29,184 bases of DNA from CAVWDU01 sp963840725 (GTDB lineage Bacteria > Pseudomonadota > Gammaproteobacteria > Pseudomonadales > Halieaceae), in contig CAWIZY010000027.1 of NCBI GenBank assembly GCA_963840725.1, positions 1 to 29,184 on the forward strand, read 5' to 3'. Made by a program: the position numbers and the translations under genes. How positions within the stretch are numbered: the stretch's first letter is position 1; every line of letters starts with the position of its first letter. The notes beneath the pieces are model-generated. The model saw nothing but the letters and a program-made list of their open reading frames with translations. It did not search any database and was not told the origin of the DNA. Shown in pieces: positions 9,300 to 17,798 of the stretch.

Positions 9300-9988
9300 C
9301 CATGAGCCAGACCAAGCTTTCACGGTTACCACGGCGATGGCCGCCACGGCGATGGCCGCCACGGCGATGGCCGCCACGGCACTGGCCTGCCTTGTTACTG
9401 GCCACCTTGCTCGCCAGCCTGCTGGGAGCATGCAATACCACTTCACCCAGCACCTACTACATGCTCACAGCGTCCGGGGCCGGCACTCCATCCGGCAGCA
9501 AGCCCTCACTGGGCATCGGACCGATCGAAGTACCGGAGTACCTCAACCGCAATGGCATCGTGTACGGGACTGACGATAATCAACTGGTTATTTCAAGCTA
9601 CGAACGCTGGGCGGAACCCCTGAGCGACGGCATAGGACGAGTACTTGGATTCAACCTGGCAGTCGCTATGAACACCCAGAGCCTGCAGAGCTACCCCTGG
9701 GCCCGCGGACAGAGCCCCGACTATGGCGTACAGGTCAACGTCCTGTCCATGGATGCCAATGAGAGCGAGGCCAGCCTGGTAGCAGAGTGGCGCATCAAGG
9801 CCTCAACCGGCAAGCGCATGGTCAGCCATCGGATAAGCAGCCTGACAACACCGATGTCCGCCAGCGAATTTTCAGCGGCGGCTATCGCGCCTGCCTACAG
9901 CCAACTGCTGCTGCTACTCAGCGAAGAGATCGCAGCAGCTATCCGTGACGATATGGCGCACGATACAGCGGAAAAACCGGCCGACTGA
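9296..9988 (+). CDS. PqiC/YmbA-type ABC transport auxiliary lipoprotein (DUF330)
   Basis: A 230-residue lipoprotein with a signal ending LLASLLGAC and the mature start CNTTSPSTYYMLTA. The DUF330/PqiC pattern is visible in GIGPIEVPEYLNRNGIVYG and ISSYERWAEPLSDGIGRVL. PqiC-type proteins sit in the outer membrane and serve MCE transporters. It starts at 9296 (overlap ATGA) or at the ATG at 9302. The signal n-region is unusual: three exact tandem 15-bp units encode repeated RRWPP, making a long Arg/Trp/Pro-rich leader before the hydrophobic core. The gene ends 9 bp from the convergent AsmA-like gene. Confidence 0.88.
   Translation: MTMSQTKLSRLPRRWPPRRWPPRRWPPRHWPALLLATLLASLLGACNTTSPSTYYMLTASGAGTPSGSKPSLGIGPIEVPEYLNRNGIVYGTDDNQLVISSYERWAEPLSDGIGRVLGFNLAVAMNTQSLQSYPWARGQSPDYGVQVNVLSMDANESEASLVAEWRIKASTGKRMVSHRISSLTTPMSASEFSAAAIAPAYSQLLLLLSEEIAAAIRDDMAHDTAEKPAD
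9331..9375 (+). repeat. 3 x 15-bp tandem repeat in lipoprotein signal region
   Basis: Three identical copies of acggcgatggccgcc lie head to tail, followed by a degenerate fourth copy at 9376-9390. The unit is a multiple of three, so each copy adds five residues (RRWPP) to the signal peptide n-region of the PqiC-like lipoprotein without breaking the frame. Copy number could change by strand slippage. Confidence 0.9.
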
Positions 9989-9997
9989 TGTTGCTAA

Positions 9998-12766
9998 TCA
10001 GCGAGGTCTATCGGCCCTGACTGGCTGCAGCACTGACGAATGCACTAATGACGGCACCCGATAGGTATCGAAGGTATTTCGCGCCTTAATGATATCGACG
10101 TTTCTCGCGCCATTGTGAATCTTCAGCAGGGCGTCCGCCTTGCGGTAGCGCAGATAGAACATGCCGTCACGGCGGCCATCGGCGATCAGTCCTTTTGCGG
10201 CCACCTCCAGATGCTCTGTACTCACGGCTACATCCGGAAACACAAACACATCTCCCGATGCCTCCAGCTTTGCCTCGCCCTCGATATTCTCCGCCAATAA
10301 CATGGGCGCAAGGAAGGGCGGCCGCCATTTCAGGTTGTCGAACATGGCGACAAAAGGCCGGGTGTCGCTCATGCGCAGCGTCGCACTGGCCTGCAATTCA
10401 AGGGGTTTGCGCCACTGGATTCTGGCGATGTTCAGATCCAGCTGCGTCGACCAGGCGGCCAAAGCCAGGTCTTCTCTGCGGCCTCGGACCAGCACGTTAT
10501 CAAGCAGTAACGATGAACCGGCGATATCGAAGACCATGTCGGCGGGCCTGCCGCCGCGGAACAGAATATTGGCGCTGATATCTCCTGCCACCGTCTGGTC
10601 ATCGACGCTTGCGGAAATGCGCTCGCCCTCCAGCTTCAACCAGCCACTGGCATCGTCGGGGTGCAACAGAATATCCGCAGTCAGAGCCGCCTCCCCACTG
10701 AGAAATTGTAGCGGCGCATCCGGGGGCAAAAAACCATTGAACACCGCCATGTCCGCCACCGCTGCCGAGTCAATACGCAAGCGCAGCTTGTCTAGCCTGG
10801 GTTGGTTGTCACGGCGAACATCATCGACCCCCGCATTGAGCCGGATCGACACATCCTCCACCACGCCTTCGGACTCACCGCGTCGCAGCAAGCGGGCCTT
10901 GTCCAGGCTGATATCAAACCCCCAATCTACCTGTTCGCTGCCTTCGGTGACCTCCAGCCGAACCTTGCCTTCACCCTCTGCGCGATAGTCAAGAACTTCC
11001 ACAGAGAGATCGCCGGAGCGCACTCGAACATCAGTGTCGGCTGCCGGCAATCCTCCTCTAAGGTGAAGAACGCCATCCAAGAGGCCGTGGCCGCGCACTT
11101 TGCCGAGAAGTTCGCTCTCGATAAACAGACCCAGCCACCGCAGCTGCGACACCTCACCCTCAAAACGAAGGTACCCCTTGGATTGTTCAAGCGCCTCCCT
11201 GAAATCAGACGCCCGCAACGCTTGGAAAAGATCACCCTCCCCCTGGCGCTGCGGAGAAATCAGGCTGAATGCCCCCTCGTCGATACGCAACGATGCATCC
11301 CAGGACTCGGCCCGCTTGTTCGCCCCCCGTGACAGGTGGACCTGGCCGAGCTCAAGGTAACTGCCGGCCAGGCTTGTGCTCACGCTGGGGTAGTCGGGGT
11401 TCTCCAGCTTCAGCGCCGACTTCAGGTCAGTGGTGAAGTGATAATCCCGGGACGCAAGATGTGCCGCATCGGAGTCCACCAGCACGGCGACAGATAGCGA
11501 CCGCGATGACAGGTCGGCATGCCCCTGCAACCGCCCGACGCCACCGACAAGCCGCATCGGAGATTGCGGCGGCATATAGCGCTGCAACAAAGCCAGGTCG
11601 GGGACCGTGAGCCCATCGACGACAGCCCGCAGTCGCCGCTGTTTATCGAGACGATCACGGTCGGGCAGAATATAGCTATCGCCACCAAGCAAAAGTTCCA
11701 GGTGCTGACCGACCAGGACCGGATGGTTCTCTTCGGCCTGGATGACCTCCAGGTCTTGAAATTCAAACAGCAAGCGAAACGCATCCTCGCCAGCCCCGGT
11801 CATATCCAGGCCGATGATGCCGTCACCCTTGATGCGGTGATCCAGCAGTGCCACCCTGAGATCGTCGGCATCTACCAGCAGGTCAGTGCCGGGCAGCAGG
11901 TCGCCCTGATCGTAGCGCAACCGGCCGTCGACCCGACCATTGCCGTCCACAATAAGGCCTTCGAAGGACAGGGTGAATACATTAATAAAGGCCAGGCTAT
12001 CGACACGCGCATCAACAGCCAGGTCCAGGATCAAAAACGCAAGCACGGAAAGGCCCTTGTTTTCCCGGGGTACAAATGGCGCAAAGGCCAGCTCTCCACT
12101 GAACCGACCTTCTCGGAAAACCTCCCGGTCGTTGTTCAACAGTAGTCGCTCCACCTGCAGGTCTATCTCCCTGGCATCCAGCGAAAACGGCCCCCCGCGG
12201 GTTTGATAGCTCAGGTCTGCCCGAGCCTGTCCTTCCAGCCGGGTACGGGCCTCGTAGATCCATACCGAATGCTGACCGCTAGCGCTGATGTTCTTCATCG
12301 CGAGATGCCAGGGACGCCGTTTCTTGCGCGGCCCGGTCTCCGCGGGTTGAATGACCCGGTCGCTTATCTCGGGAAAGAATTCCAGGCGGGCACTATAGTT
12401 CTTGTCCGGCTTGAGGCGCGGCCGCTGTCGGTAATCGACGTCAACGGTCGTGACATTGTTGATCCAGACACGCTTAAGCAGCAACGGCAGCAGTCTGATA
12501 GAGCCCGAAGCTCGCGGGGTGGATAACTCCCACTGCTGGGTGCGCGACTGACCGTTGGCGCGGATGCCCTCTGCATGAACCCGAAAAGGATACCAGGTCC
12601 ATGCTCGCTCCCAGGACACATGAAATTTTTCTGGCCGAACCATGTTGACCACGGTCTGGGTCAGGGGCAATTGCAGAGCGGTATTGAACAGAGCCAGGTA
12701 GGCCAGTTCGGCCACAACCAGCGCGAGGGTCAATCGCTTGAGCTTGAGGAATAATTTAGCGGACAA
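9998..12766 (-). CDS. Large AsmA/TamB-like membrane-anchored envelope protein
   Basis: A protein of about 922 residues with one N-terminal membrane helix (LTLALVVAELAYLALF) after the basic stretch KLFLKLKR. The rest is a long run of amphipathic beta-strand-like segments alternating polar and hydrophobic residues, with repeated blocks such as LEVTEGSEQVDWGFDISL and LDLNIARIQWRKPLEL. This architecture resembles AsmA-like/chorein-type bridge proteins (YhdP, TamB), thought to move lipid between membranes; I cannot name the exact family. The open frame extends to 12988, overlapping the end of dnaE2, but that extension is low-complexity and implausible. I chose the TTG at 12766, with an AGG a few bases upstream, directly before the basic and hydrophobic anchor. 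It converges on the MCE lipid operon with a 9-bp gap. Confidence 0.7.
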   Translation of the reverse strand: MSAKLFLKLKRLTLALVVAELAYLALFNTALQLPLTQTVVNMVRPEKFHVSWERAWTWYPFRVHAEGIRANGQSRTQQWELSTPRASGSIRLLPLLLKRVWINNVTTVDVDYRQRPRLKPDKNYSARLEFFPEISDRVIQPAETGPRKKRRPWHLAMKNISASGQHSVWIYEARTRLEGQARADLSYQTRGGPFSLDAREIDLQVERLLLNNDREVFREGRFSGELAFAPFVPRENKGLSVLAFLILDLAVDARVDSLAFINVFTLSFEGLIVDGNGRVDGRLRYDQGDLLPGTDLLVDADDLRVALLDHRIKGDGIIGLDMTGAGEDAFRLLFEFQDLEVIQAEENHPVLVGQHLELLLGGDSYILPDRDRLDKQRRLRAVVDGLTVPDLALLQRYMPPQSPMRLVGGVGRLQGHADLSSRSLSVAVLVDSDAAHLASRDYHFTTDLKSALKLENPDYPSVSTSLAGSYLELGQVHLSRGANKRAESWDASLRIDEGAFSLISPQRQGEGDLFQALRASDFREALEQSKGYLRFEGEVSQLRWLGLFIESELLGKVRGHGLLDGVLHLRGGLPAADTDVRVRSGDLSVEVLDYRAEGEGKVRLEVTEGSEQVDWGFDISLDKARLLRRGESEGVVEDVSIRLNAGVDDVRRDNQPRLDKLRLRIDSAAVADMAVFNGFLPPDAPLQFLSGEAALTADILLHPDDASGWLKLEGERISASVDDQTVAGDISANILFRGGRPADMVFDIAGSSLLLDNVLVRGRREDLALAAWSTQLDLNIARIQWRKPLELQASATLRMSDTRPFVAMFDNLKWRPPFLAPMLLAENIEGEAKLEASGDVFVFPDVAVSTEHLEVAAKGLIADGRRDGMFYLRYRKADALLKIHNGARNVDIIKARNTFDTYRVPSLVHSSVLQPVRADRPR

Positions 12767-12932
12767 GGACCTGCCTCGCAGGAATAAAACGCGTTGGTTG
12801 GCCGGGCCGTGCCGGTTTTGTCTTCCGCTGCATTGGTACCGGGCGTACCCCATCTGCTGGCCATTGCCCGGGCATACTACTGTCGCCCGGTAGTCAGCGC
12901 AAACGCACGCTCTGACAAGCCCGTCCCGCTGC

Positions 12933-15900
12933 TCAATGAAAGTTACGGGGCTTGAGGCGCAGCGACTCCAGCTCTGAGGTGTAATCAAACAGCGCCCCGG
13001 CGATCACATGGGTGACATTGTCACGGGTCTCCACAGTACCCATGACCAGTAACAGCTGCCCGCTCATCAATACCTGGCGAAAATTCTCCTGGGTGCGCTT
13101 CCAGACCACCACGTTGCTGTTACCGGTCTCGTCTTCCAGGGTGAGAAACAACACCCCGGAAGCACTCCCCGGCCGCTGTCGACAGGTGACCAGCCCGGCG
13201 ATGCGGACAAAGCGGTTATTGCCCAGGGCCAGCAGATCGGCCTGGCGCTTACAGCGATTGAAAGGCTCTCGCTCACGCAGCAGGCTCATCGGGTGGGCAC
13301 GCAGGGTGAGACCCGTGGCACGGTAATCCGCAAGCACTTCCTCGGCCACCCCCGGCGCCGGTAACTTCACATCGTCGTTGAAATAGCTGGCCGGCCGCAG
13401 CTGTTCATCAGCCAGTAATGGCCTGGCCTGCTCCAGCGCCATAATCTGCCATTGCGACTGATGCCGGTGGCCGCTGAGGGACTGCAGCGCATCGGCGTCC
13501 GCCAGTGCCTCCATATTGCGTTTATCCAGCTGCGCGCGCTGGCGCAGCTCACTGATCTGCCGAAAAGGCCCCTGCTGGCGCGCCTCTATGAGACGCTTCA
13601 CACTCTTCTCGCATAGTCCCTTGACCAGCCTCAGGCCAAGACGCAACGGCGGCTGTGACTGACCGCTGCTGCGGCCATCCAACAACTGGTGATCCCAGTC
13701 GCTCTGGTTCACATCCACCGGCAGCAAGGTAACACCATGGCGGCTGGCATCCTGCACCAGTTGTGAGGGCTGATAAAAGCCCATAGGCTGGCTATTGAGC
13801 AAGCCAGCAAAAAAAGCCGCCGGATGATGGCACTTGAGCCATGAGGAGACATAGGCCAGCAATGCAAAACTCGCCGAGTGTGACTCCGGGAACCCATAAC
13901 CACCAAAGCCCTTGATCTGTTCAAACAGGCGGCGGGCAAAGTCCTCGTCATAACCCCGCTCGATCATTCCGCGAGTCAGCTTTTTTTCAAAACCGAGCAG
14001 CTTGCTGTTGCGCCCCCAATTGGTGATGGCCCGGCGCAGCTGGTCCGCCTCGCCACCACTGAAACCCGCCGCCACCATGGCCAGCTTGATCACCTGTTCC
14101 TGGAAAATCGGCACGCCCAGCGTCCTTTCCAGCACCCCCTTGATAGCCTCGCTGGGATAGGTGACCTGCTCCTGCCCCTGTTTGCGGCGCAGATAGGGGT
14201 GAACCATATCGCCCTGTATAGGCCCGGGGCGGACAATGGCGATCTGGATCACCAGATCATAGAAGCACTCCGGCCGTAACCGTGGCAGCATCGACATCTG
14301 CGCCCGGGACTCGATCTGGAACACACCGACGGTATCGGCGGCCTGCAGCATGCGGTAGGTGGCCTGATCTTCCCTGGGAACATCAGCAACAGTCTTGATC
14401 TGCGGACAATAGCGGTGCACCAGTTGCAGGCTTTTACGAATAGCCGACAACATACCCAGCGCCAGGATATCGACCTTGAGCAGGCCCAGTGACTCGATAT
14501 CCTCCTTGTCCCACTGAATGATCGTGCGCTCTTTCATGCTGGCGTTTTCTACCGGCACCAGGGTAGAGATGGGACTGCGGGTAATCACAAAGCCGCCAAC
14601 GTGTTGTGACAGGTGACGGGGAAACCCGAGAATCTGCTGCACCATGCTGTGAAACAGTTCCGCCTGCCGACCGTGCTCGGCGACTCCCTGCTCCTGGAAG
14701 CGCCGCGCCAGATCCGCGCCGCGATCCCACCAGGCCAGGGACTTGGCCAGGTCATTAACGAACACCGGGTCCAGCCCCAGGGCTTTGCCAACGTCACGTA
14801 CCGCACTGCGGGAACGGTAGGTGATCAGCGTGGCCGCCAGCGCAGCCCGACGGCGGCTGTACTTGCGATAAATATACTGGATGACCTCCTCGCGACGTTC
14901 GTGCTCAAAGTCCACATCGATATCGGGCGGTTCATCGCGCTCCCGGGAGATAAAGCGCTCAAACAACAGCGACACCTGCTCCGGCGACACCTCGGTAATA
15001 AACAGGCAATAACACACCACCGAGTTCGCCGCCGAGCCCCGACCCTGGCAAAGGATGTTGCGTTCACGGGCGAAACGCACAATGTCGTACACGGTAAGAA
15101 AATAATACTCGTAGGACAGCTCACTGATCAGCGTAAGTTCTGTGTCGATGCGCTCGCGTATCGCCTTTGGTACACCCTGTGGCCAGCGCAGCGCCTGCCC
15201 CGCCGCCACCCGTTCCCGCAGGTAGCTGTTGGCGTCATACCCCGGGGGCACTACCTCCTCCGGGTACTCGTAACGCAGCTCTTCCAGACTGAAGTCGCAA
15301 CGCGCGGCAATCACCAGGGTTTCTTCCAACAGTGCGGCGGGATAAAGCCGCTGCAACTTACCCACCGAACGCAGGTGCTGCTGACTATTGGCAAGGCGAC
15401 GACGCCCCAATTGCTCGATACTTGTTTTGTGTTGCAGTGCCGTAAACACATCATGCAGCGGCTTGCGCGCGGCCACGTGCATTTGGACGTTGCCACAAGC
15501 CACCATGGGAATATTCAGGGCCGTGGCCAGCTTATGCAGGTCCATGTAGCGGTTTGCCTCGTTATTACCGTAAAGGTGGGTAACCCCAATCCATAAACGC
15601 CCACGGCACAGTCGCGCTAATTGCTCCCCGTGACCACGACTGGCGGGGTCATTCCGCTCCGGCAGCCACAACAACAGACAACGTTTTAAATGAAAAATAA
15701 CATCCCGCAGTGCCGCCCGGTATTCGCCCTTGGGACTGCGCCTGCGCGCCATACTGATCAAACCGGACAGTTCACTGTAGGCCGCTCGGGAAGGCGCCAG
15801 CGCCACTAACTTAATGCCCTCCTCCAGTTGGAATTCACTGCCGATAATAAGGTGCAGGCCCAGCTCCTGCGCCGCCACATGCGCCTTTACCACCCCCGCC

Positions 15901-16031
15901 AGCGAGCACTCATCCGTGAGAGCCAGCGCGCGATAGCCCAGCGCCGCCGCCCGCTCCACCAGTTCATGGGGGTGGGACGCAGCGCGCAGGAAGCTGAAAC
16001 AGCTGAGGCAGTGAAGTTCGGCGTAGGACAT
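12933..16031 (-). CDS. dnaE2: Error-prone DNA polymerase III alpha subunit DnaE2
   Basis: A 1032-residue C-family polymerase that carries out SOS mutagenic translesion synthesis, usually with ImuA and ImuB. In order: an N-terminal PHP domain with the DnaE2-type start YAELHCLSCFSFLRAASHP, the palm with catalytic Asp residues in PPDIDVDFEHERR (near residue 368) and in LLKVDILALGM (near 518), LSQHVGGFVIT between them, helix-hairpin-helix modules, and a C-terminal OB fold (VRIAGLVTCRQRPGSA) ending with the family tail LRLKPRNFH. The length is normal and the frame is intact. No imuA or imuB is next to it, unlike the common imuA-imuB-dnaE2 operon. A strong LexA site lies about 140 bp upstream. No good ribosome site is seen before the ATG. 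Confidence 0.96.
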   Translation of the reverse strand: MSYAELHCLSCFSFLRAASHPHELVERAAALGYRALALTDECSLAGVVKAHVAAQELGLHLIIGSEFQLEEGIKLVALAPSRAAYSELSGLISMARRRSPKGEYRAALRDVIFHLKRCLLLWLPERNDPASRGHGEQLARLCRGRLWIGVTHLYGNNEANRYMDLHKLATALNIPMVACGNVQMHVAARKPLHDVFTALQHKTSIEQLGRRRLANSQQHLRSVGKLQRLYPAALLEETLVIAARCDFSLEELRYEYPEEVVPPGYDANSYLRERVAAGQALRWPQGVPKAIRERIDTELTLISELSYEYYFLTVYDIVRFARERNILCQGRGSAANSVVCYCLFITEVSPEQVSLLFERFISRERDEPPDIDVDFEHERREEVIQYIYRKYSRRRAALAATLITYRSRSAVRDVGKALGLDPVFVNDLAKSLAWWDRGADLARRFQEQGVAEHGRQAELFHSMVQQILGFPRHLSQHVGGFVITRSPISTLVPVENASMKERTIIQWDKEDIESLGLLKVDILALGMLSAIRKSLQLVHRYCPQIKTVADVPREDQATYRMLQAADTVGVFQIESRAQMSMLPRLRPECFYDLVIQIAIVRPGPIQGDMVHPYLRRKQGQEQVTYPSEAIKGVLERTLGVPIFQEQVIKLAMVAAGFSGGEADQLRRAITNWGRNSKLLGFEKKLTRGMIERGYDEDFARRLFEQIKGFGGYGFPESHSASFALLAYVSSWLKCHHPAAFFAGLLNSQPMGFYQPSQLVQDASRHGVTLLPVDVNQSDWDHQLLDGRSSGQSQPPLRLGLRLVKGLCEKSVKRLIEARQQGPFRQISELRQRAQLDKRNMEALADADALQSLSGHRHQSQWQIMALEQARPLLADEQLRPASYFNDDVKLPAPGVAEEVLADYRATGLTLRAHPMSLLREREPFNRCKRQADLLALGNNRFVRIAGLVTCRQRPGSASGVLFLTLEDETGNSNVVVWKRTQENFRQVLMSGQLLLVMGTVETRDNVTHVIAGALFDYTSELESLRLKPRNFH

Positions 16032-16045
16032 AACAAGGCTGCGAG

Positions 16046-16150
16046 CTAGCCGTCTTCCAGGCTCCGCTGAGGCAGCCGGGCTACAACTGCCACCTGCACT
16101 GTCCCCGGATCACGTGGATGCTTACAATCAGAACGACAAAACTCTTCCAT
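16046..16150 (-). CDS. Possible 34-codon ORF between the SOS box and dnaE2
   Basis: A short open frame beginning MEEFCRSDCKHP and ending RSLEDG, read in the same direction as dnaE2. Its ATG is at 16150 with AGGAAGG about 10 bases upstream; it stops 15 bp before the dnaE2 start. It has two Cys and no recognisable domain. It would be the first frame on an SOS-induced transcript and could be a small protein, a leader that couples translation to dnaE2, or chance. It does not look like the C-terminus of ImuB. I do not recognise it. Confidence 0.3.
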   Translation of the reverse strand: MEEFCRSDCKHPRDPGTVQVAVVARLPQRSLEDG

Positions 16151-16161
16151 ACGACATACAC

Positions 16162-16195
16162 CTTCCTATACTGTATATACATACAGTATAGGAAG
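16162..16195. promoter_or_regulatory. LexA operator (SOS box) upstream of dnaE2
   Basis: The core ctgtatatacatacag at 16171-16186 matches the gammaproteobacterial LexA consensus CTG-N10-CAG with an AT-rich centre. It sits in a larger perfect inverted repeat with 15-base arms (16162-16176 and 16181-16195) around a 4-base centre. TATACT hexamers at 16167-16172 (plus) and 16190-16185 (minus) could serve as -10 elements on either strand, so LexA would block a promoter here. The most likely target is dnaE2 (minus strand); the UDG gene to the right is a possible second target. Confidence 0.9.
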
Positions 16196-16487
16196 ATGAC
16201 GGGATTTCAAGCCAACCTCAAAGGACATGTCGCCACATGCGACTGGAAACCCATGCAACTGGAAAAAGACTATTGCTTACAGCCTTCGCAACGGTTTCTG
16301 CCTCGCATTACGAGACGCAGCTCCTCCACAGTGGTTCTTAAAAAGATATTTTTGGTAGAATCAAAAGCGCTGGTATTGATCAATCTCCTATTCTCAGTGC
16401 AGTCACGGGGCGCTATATGGCCCCGGGGTTTATGATGACTCTACAGCACTTTTCCGACAAATGCCGCGATAGCGGGGACCTCGCCAA
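16196..16487. other. Non-coding stretch between SOS box and UDG-like gene
   Basis: I see no convincing gene here. It holds a GC hairpin at 16406-16425 (CGGGGC / GCCCCG arms, 8-base loop) without a T run, and a 19-codon frame at 16432-16491 (MMTLQHFSDK...) whose stop overlaps the UDG start as ATGA and which might be a leader. Confidence 0.4.
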
Positions 16488-17078
16488 ATGACTCCATTTG
16501 AGTCACTACTCGCCGAGGTTCGCTCCTGCACTCTATGCGCGGCAAATCTGCCCCACGGGGTTCGTCCTGTTCTGCAGATACACCCACAGGCTCGGATCTT
16601 GATCGCAGGCCAGGCGCCAGGTAGAAGGGCTCATGAATCCGGTGTGCCCTTCGATGATGCAAGCGGGGATCGTTTGCGTGAATGGTTGGGAATCTCACGC
16701 AAGGTTTTTTACGACCCAAAGCAGATCGCCATTCTACCCATGGGCTTTTGTTTTCCCGGCACCGGAAACTCAGGGGACCGCCCGCCAAGACCTGAATGCG
16801 CGCCGGCCTGGCGCGATCAGCTTATCGGCCACCTGCAACAACTTGAAGTCACGCTGGTTGTGGGGCGATACGCGCAGGCGTACCACATGTGCGGGGAGAG
16901 GCGGTCACTTACCGAGACCGTTCGCGCCTGGCGAAGCTACTGGCCAAAGCTGGTGCCGCTTCCGCACCCGAGTCCGCGCAATAACATTTGGCTTAGCCGA
17001 AATCCATGGTTTGAGAAGGAGCTGCTCCCAAAGCTTCAGCAGCGAGTAGTTGAGGCACTTGCAGCGGATGGGAGCTAA
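16488..17078 (+). CDS. Uracil-DNA glycosylase family protein
   Basis: A 196-residue protein of the UDG superfamily (family 4/5-like fold). It has RSCTLCAANLPHGVRPV with a CxxC pair, then ILIAGQAPGRRAHESGVPFDDASGDRLREWL (glycine-rich active-site loop), and LPHPSPRNNIWLSRNPWF near residue 155, the substrate-side HPSxRN motif. A full set of four cluster Cys as in family 4 is not evident, so it may lack the Fe-S centre. Such proteins remove uracil or related bases from DNA, though some members have other roles. The start is the ATG at 16488. It lies beyond the SOS box from dnaE2, so SOS control is possible but not shown. Confidence 0.82.
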   Translation: MTPFESLLAEVRSCTLCAANLPHGVRPVLQIHPQARILIAGQAPGRRAHESGVPFDDASGDRLREWLGISRKVFYDPKQIAILPMGFCFPGTGNSGDRPPRPECAPAWRDQLIGHLQQLEVTLVVGRYAQAYHMCGERRSLTETVRAWRSYWPKLVPLPHPSPRNNIWLSRNPWFEKELLPKLQQRVVEALAADGS

Positions 17079-17136
17079 CCAGTAAGGACCAACGGGTTTC
17101 TGCTGCTATCATATGCCGATGCCACAGGCGTTATAC

Positions 17137-17312
17137 CTAGGGCACCTCTGAACAATGGCAATCGCGCTCAGCGGAGCTCTGAAGCGTTCAGGCAAACCCG
17201 CACTCGACGTTGCCACTTTTCGACAGGCAACCAGCCTGCCTTCAAAGCGGCGCCTTGATTGCGAATCTGCCTGAAAGCCTGAGCGCATTGCCATTGTTCA
17301 GAGGTGCCCTAG
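17137..17312. mobile_element. MITE-like element with 31-bp terminal inverted repeats and CTAG duplication
   Basis: A 168-bp segment (17141-17308) begins ggcacctctgaacaatggca and ends with its reverse complement; the arms match over about 31 bases with one extra base in the left arm. It is flanked on each side by CTAG, the target duplicated by IS5-group elements. Inside there is a nested inverted repeat (ttcaggca 17187-17194 and tgcctgaa 17268-17275). It is too short for a transposase, so it would be moved in trans by an IS5-like enzyme encoded elsewhere. CTAG is self-complementary, so its duplication is supportive rather than proof. Confidence 0.8.
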
Positions 17313-17798
17313 CAGCCGTCACTTGAAAGACCCGCTAGATGCACCACCCCCGCCCTGGGAGTCTGCGCCAGGTTTGTCCAAAGTTTGTGCGCTGCACTGA
17401 GGATCCGTCAGTAGGTCACTGTTTACGCTCATTTTTTTGGCCTCCAGCTGAGGATCCACGGCCAGCCCCAAGCTACTGAATGAGCCCTTTCGAGGGGCTT
17501 TGGGATAGCAAACGGTCAGCAAGCCCGCCGAGCTGCAGGAAGTCATTAGCGGCTATCGCTTGTCATTTCAACACTAATGCAATATTTTTCGTGTAATATG
17601 TGCACTTGATCAAGAATACGGGGGATACCGGCCTACGCTCAACCTGAACGCGTCGGATTCTGAGCAGGACTAGCCCTGCGGGGAGCTCGAAACTTCACTC
17701 TACTGAGGTCAAAGCAAAACCCCTCTACTGATTTGTGTTCGAACTGGTGAACTCGGATACAATTTTTTTAAATTCACCAACACTTACGAGTAAATAGC
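17313..17798. other. Intergenic region before the cold-shock gene
   Basis: I see no convincing gene in these ~485 bases. A 75-codon frame on the minus strand (17319-17546) has low-complexity sequence and no recognisable domain. A hairpin AGCCC-TTTCGAG-GGGCT lies near 17485-17505. The right half is AT-rich and probably carries the csp promoter: TTGTGT at 17733-17738 and TACAAT at 17758-17763, with a rather long 19-base spacer. Confidence 0.45.

Noticed and set aside
9331..9390. Possible CRISPR-like repeat
   Set aside because: The 15-bp units are directly adjacent with no spacers, inside a coding signal peptide.
12767..12988. Upstream extension of the AsmA-like frame
   Set aside because: It would overlap the dnaE2 end and adds 74 low-complexity residues before the real membrane anchor; the TTG at 12766 fits better.
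14613..15596. 327-codon open frame on the plus strand
   Set aside because: It is antisense to dnaE2, which has intact catalytic motifs and full length; the plus-strand translation has no domain and typical shadow composition.
16118..16435. 105-codon plus-strand frame across the SOS box
   Set aside because: The frame contains the operator itself and has no recognisable protein features.
17109..17294. 61-codon minus-strand frame
   Set aside because: It sits almost wholly within the MITE and is a by-product of its inverted repeats.
17319..17546. 75-codon minus-strand frame
   Set aside because: Low-complexity sequence, no domain, no clear ribosome site; not supported as a gene.
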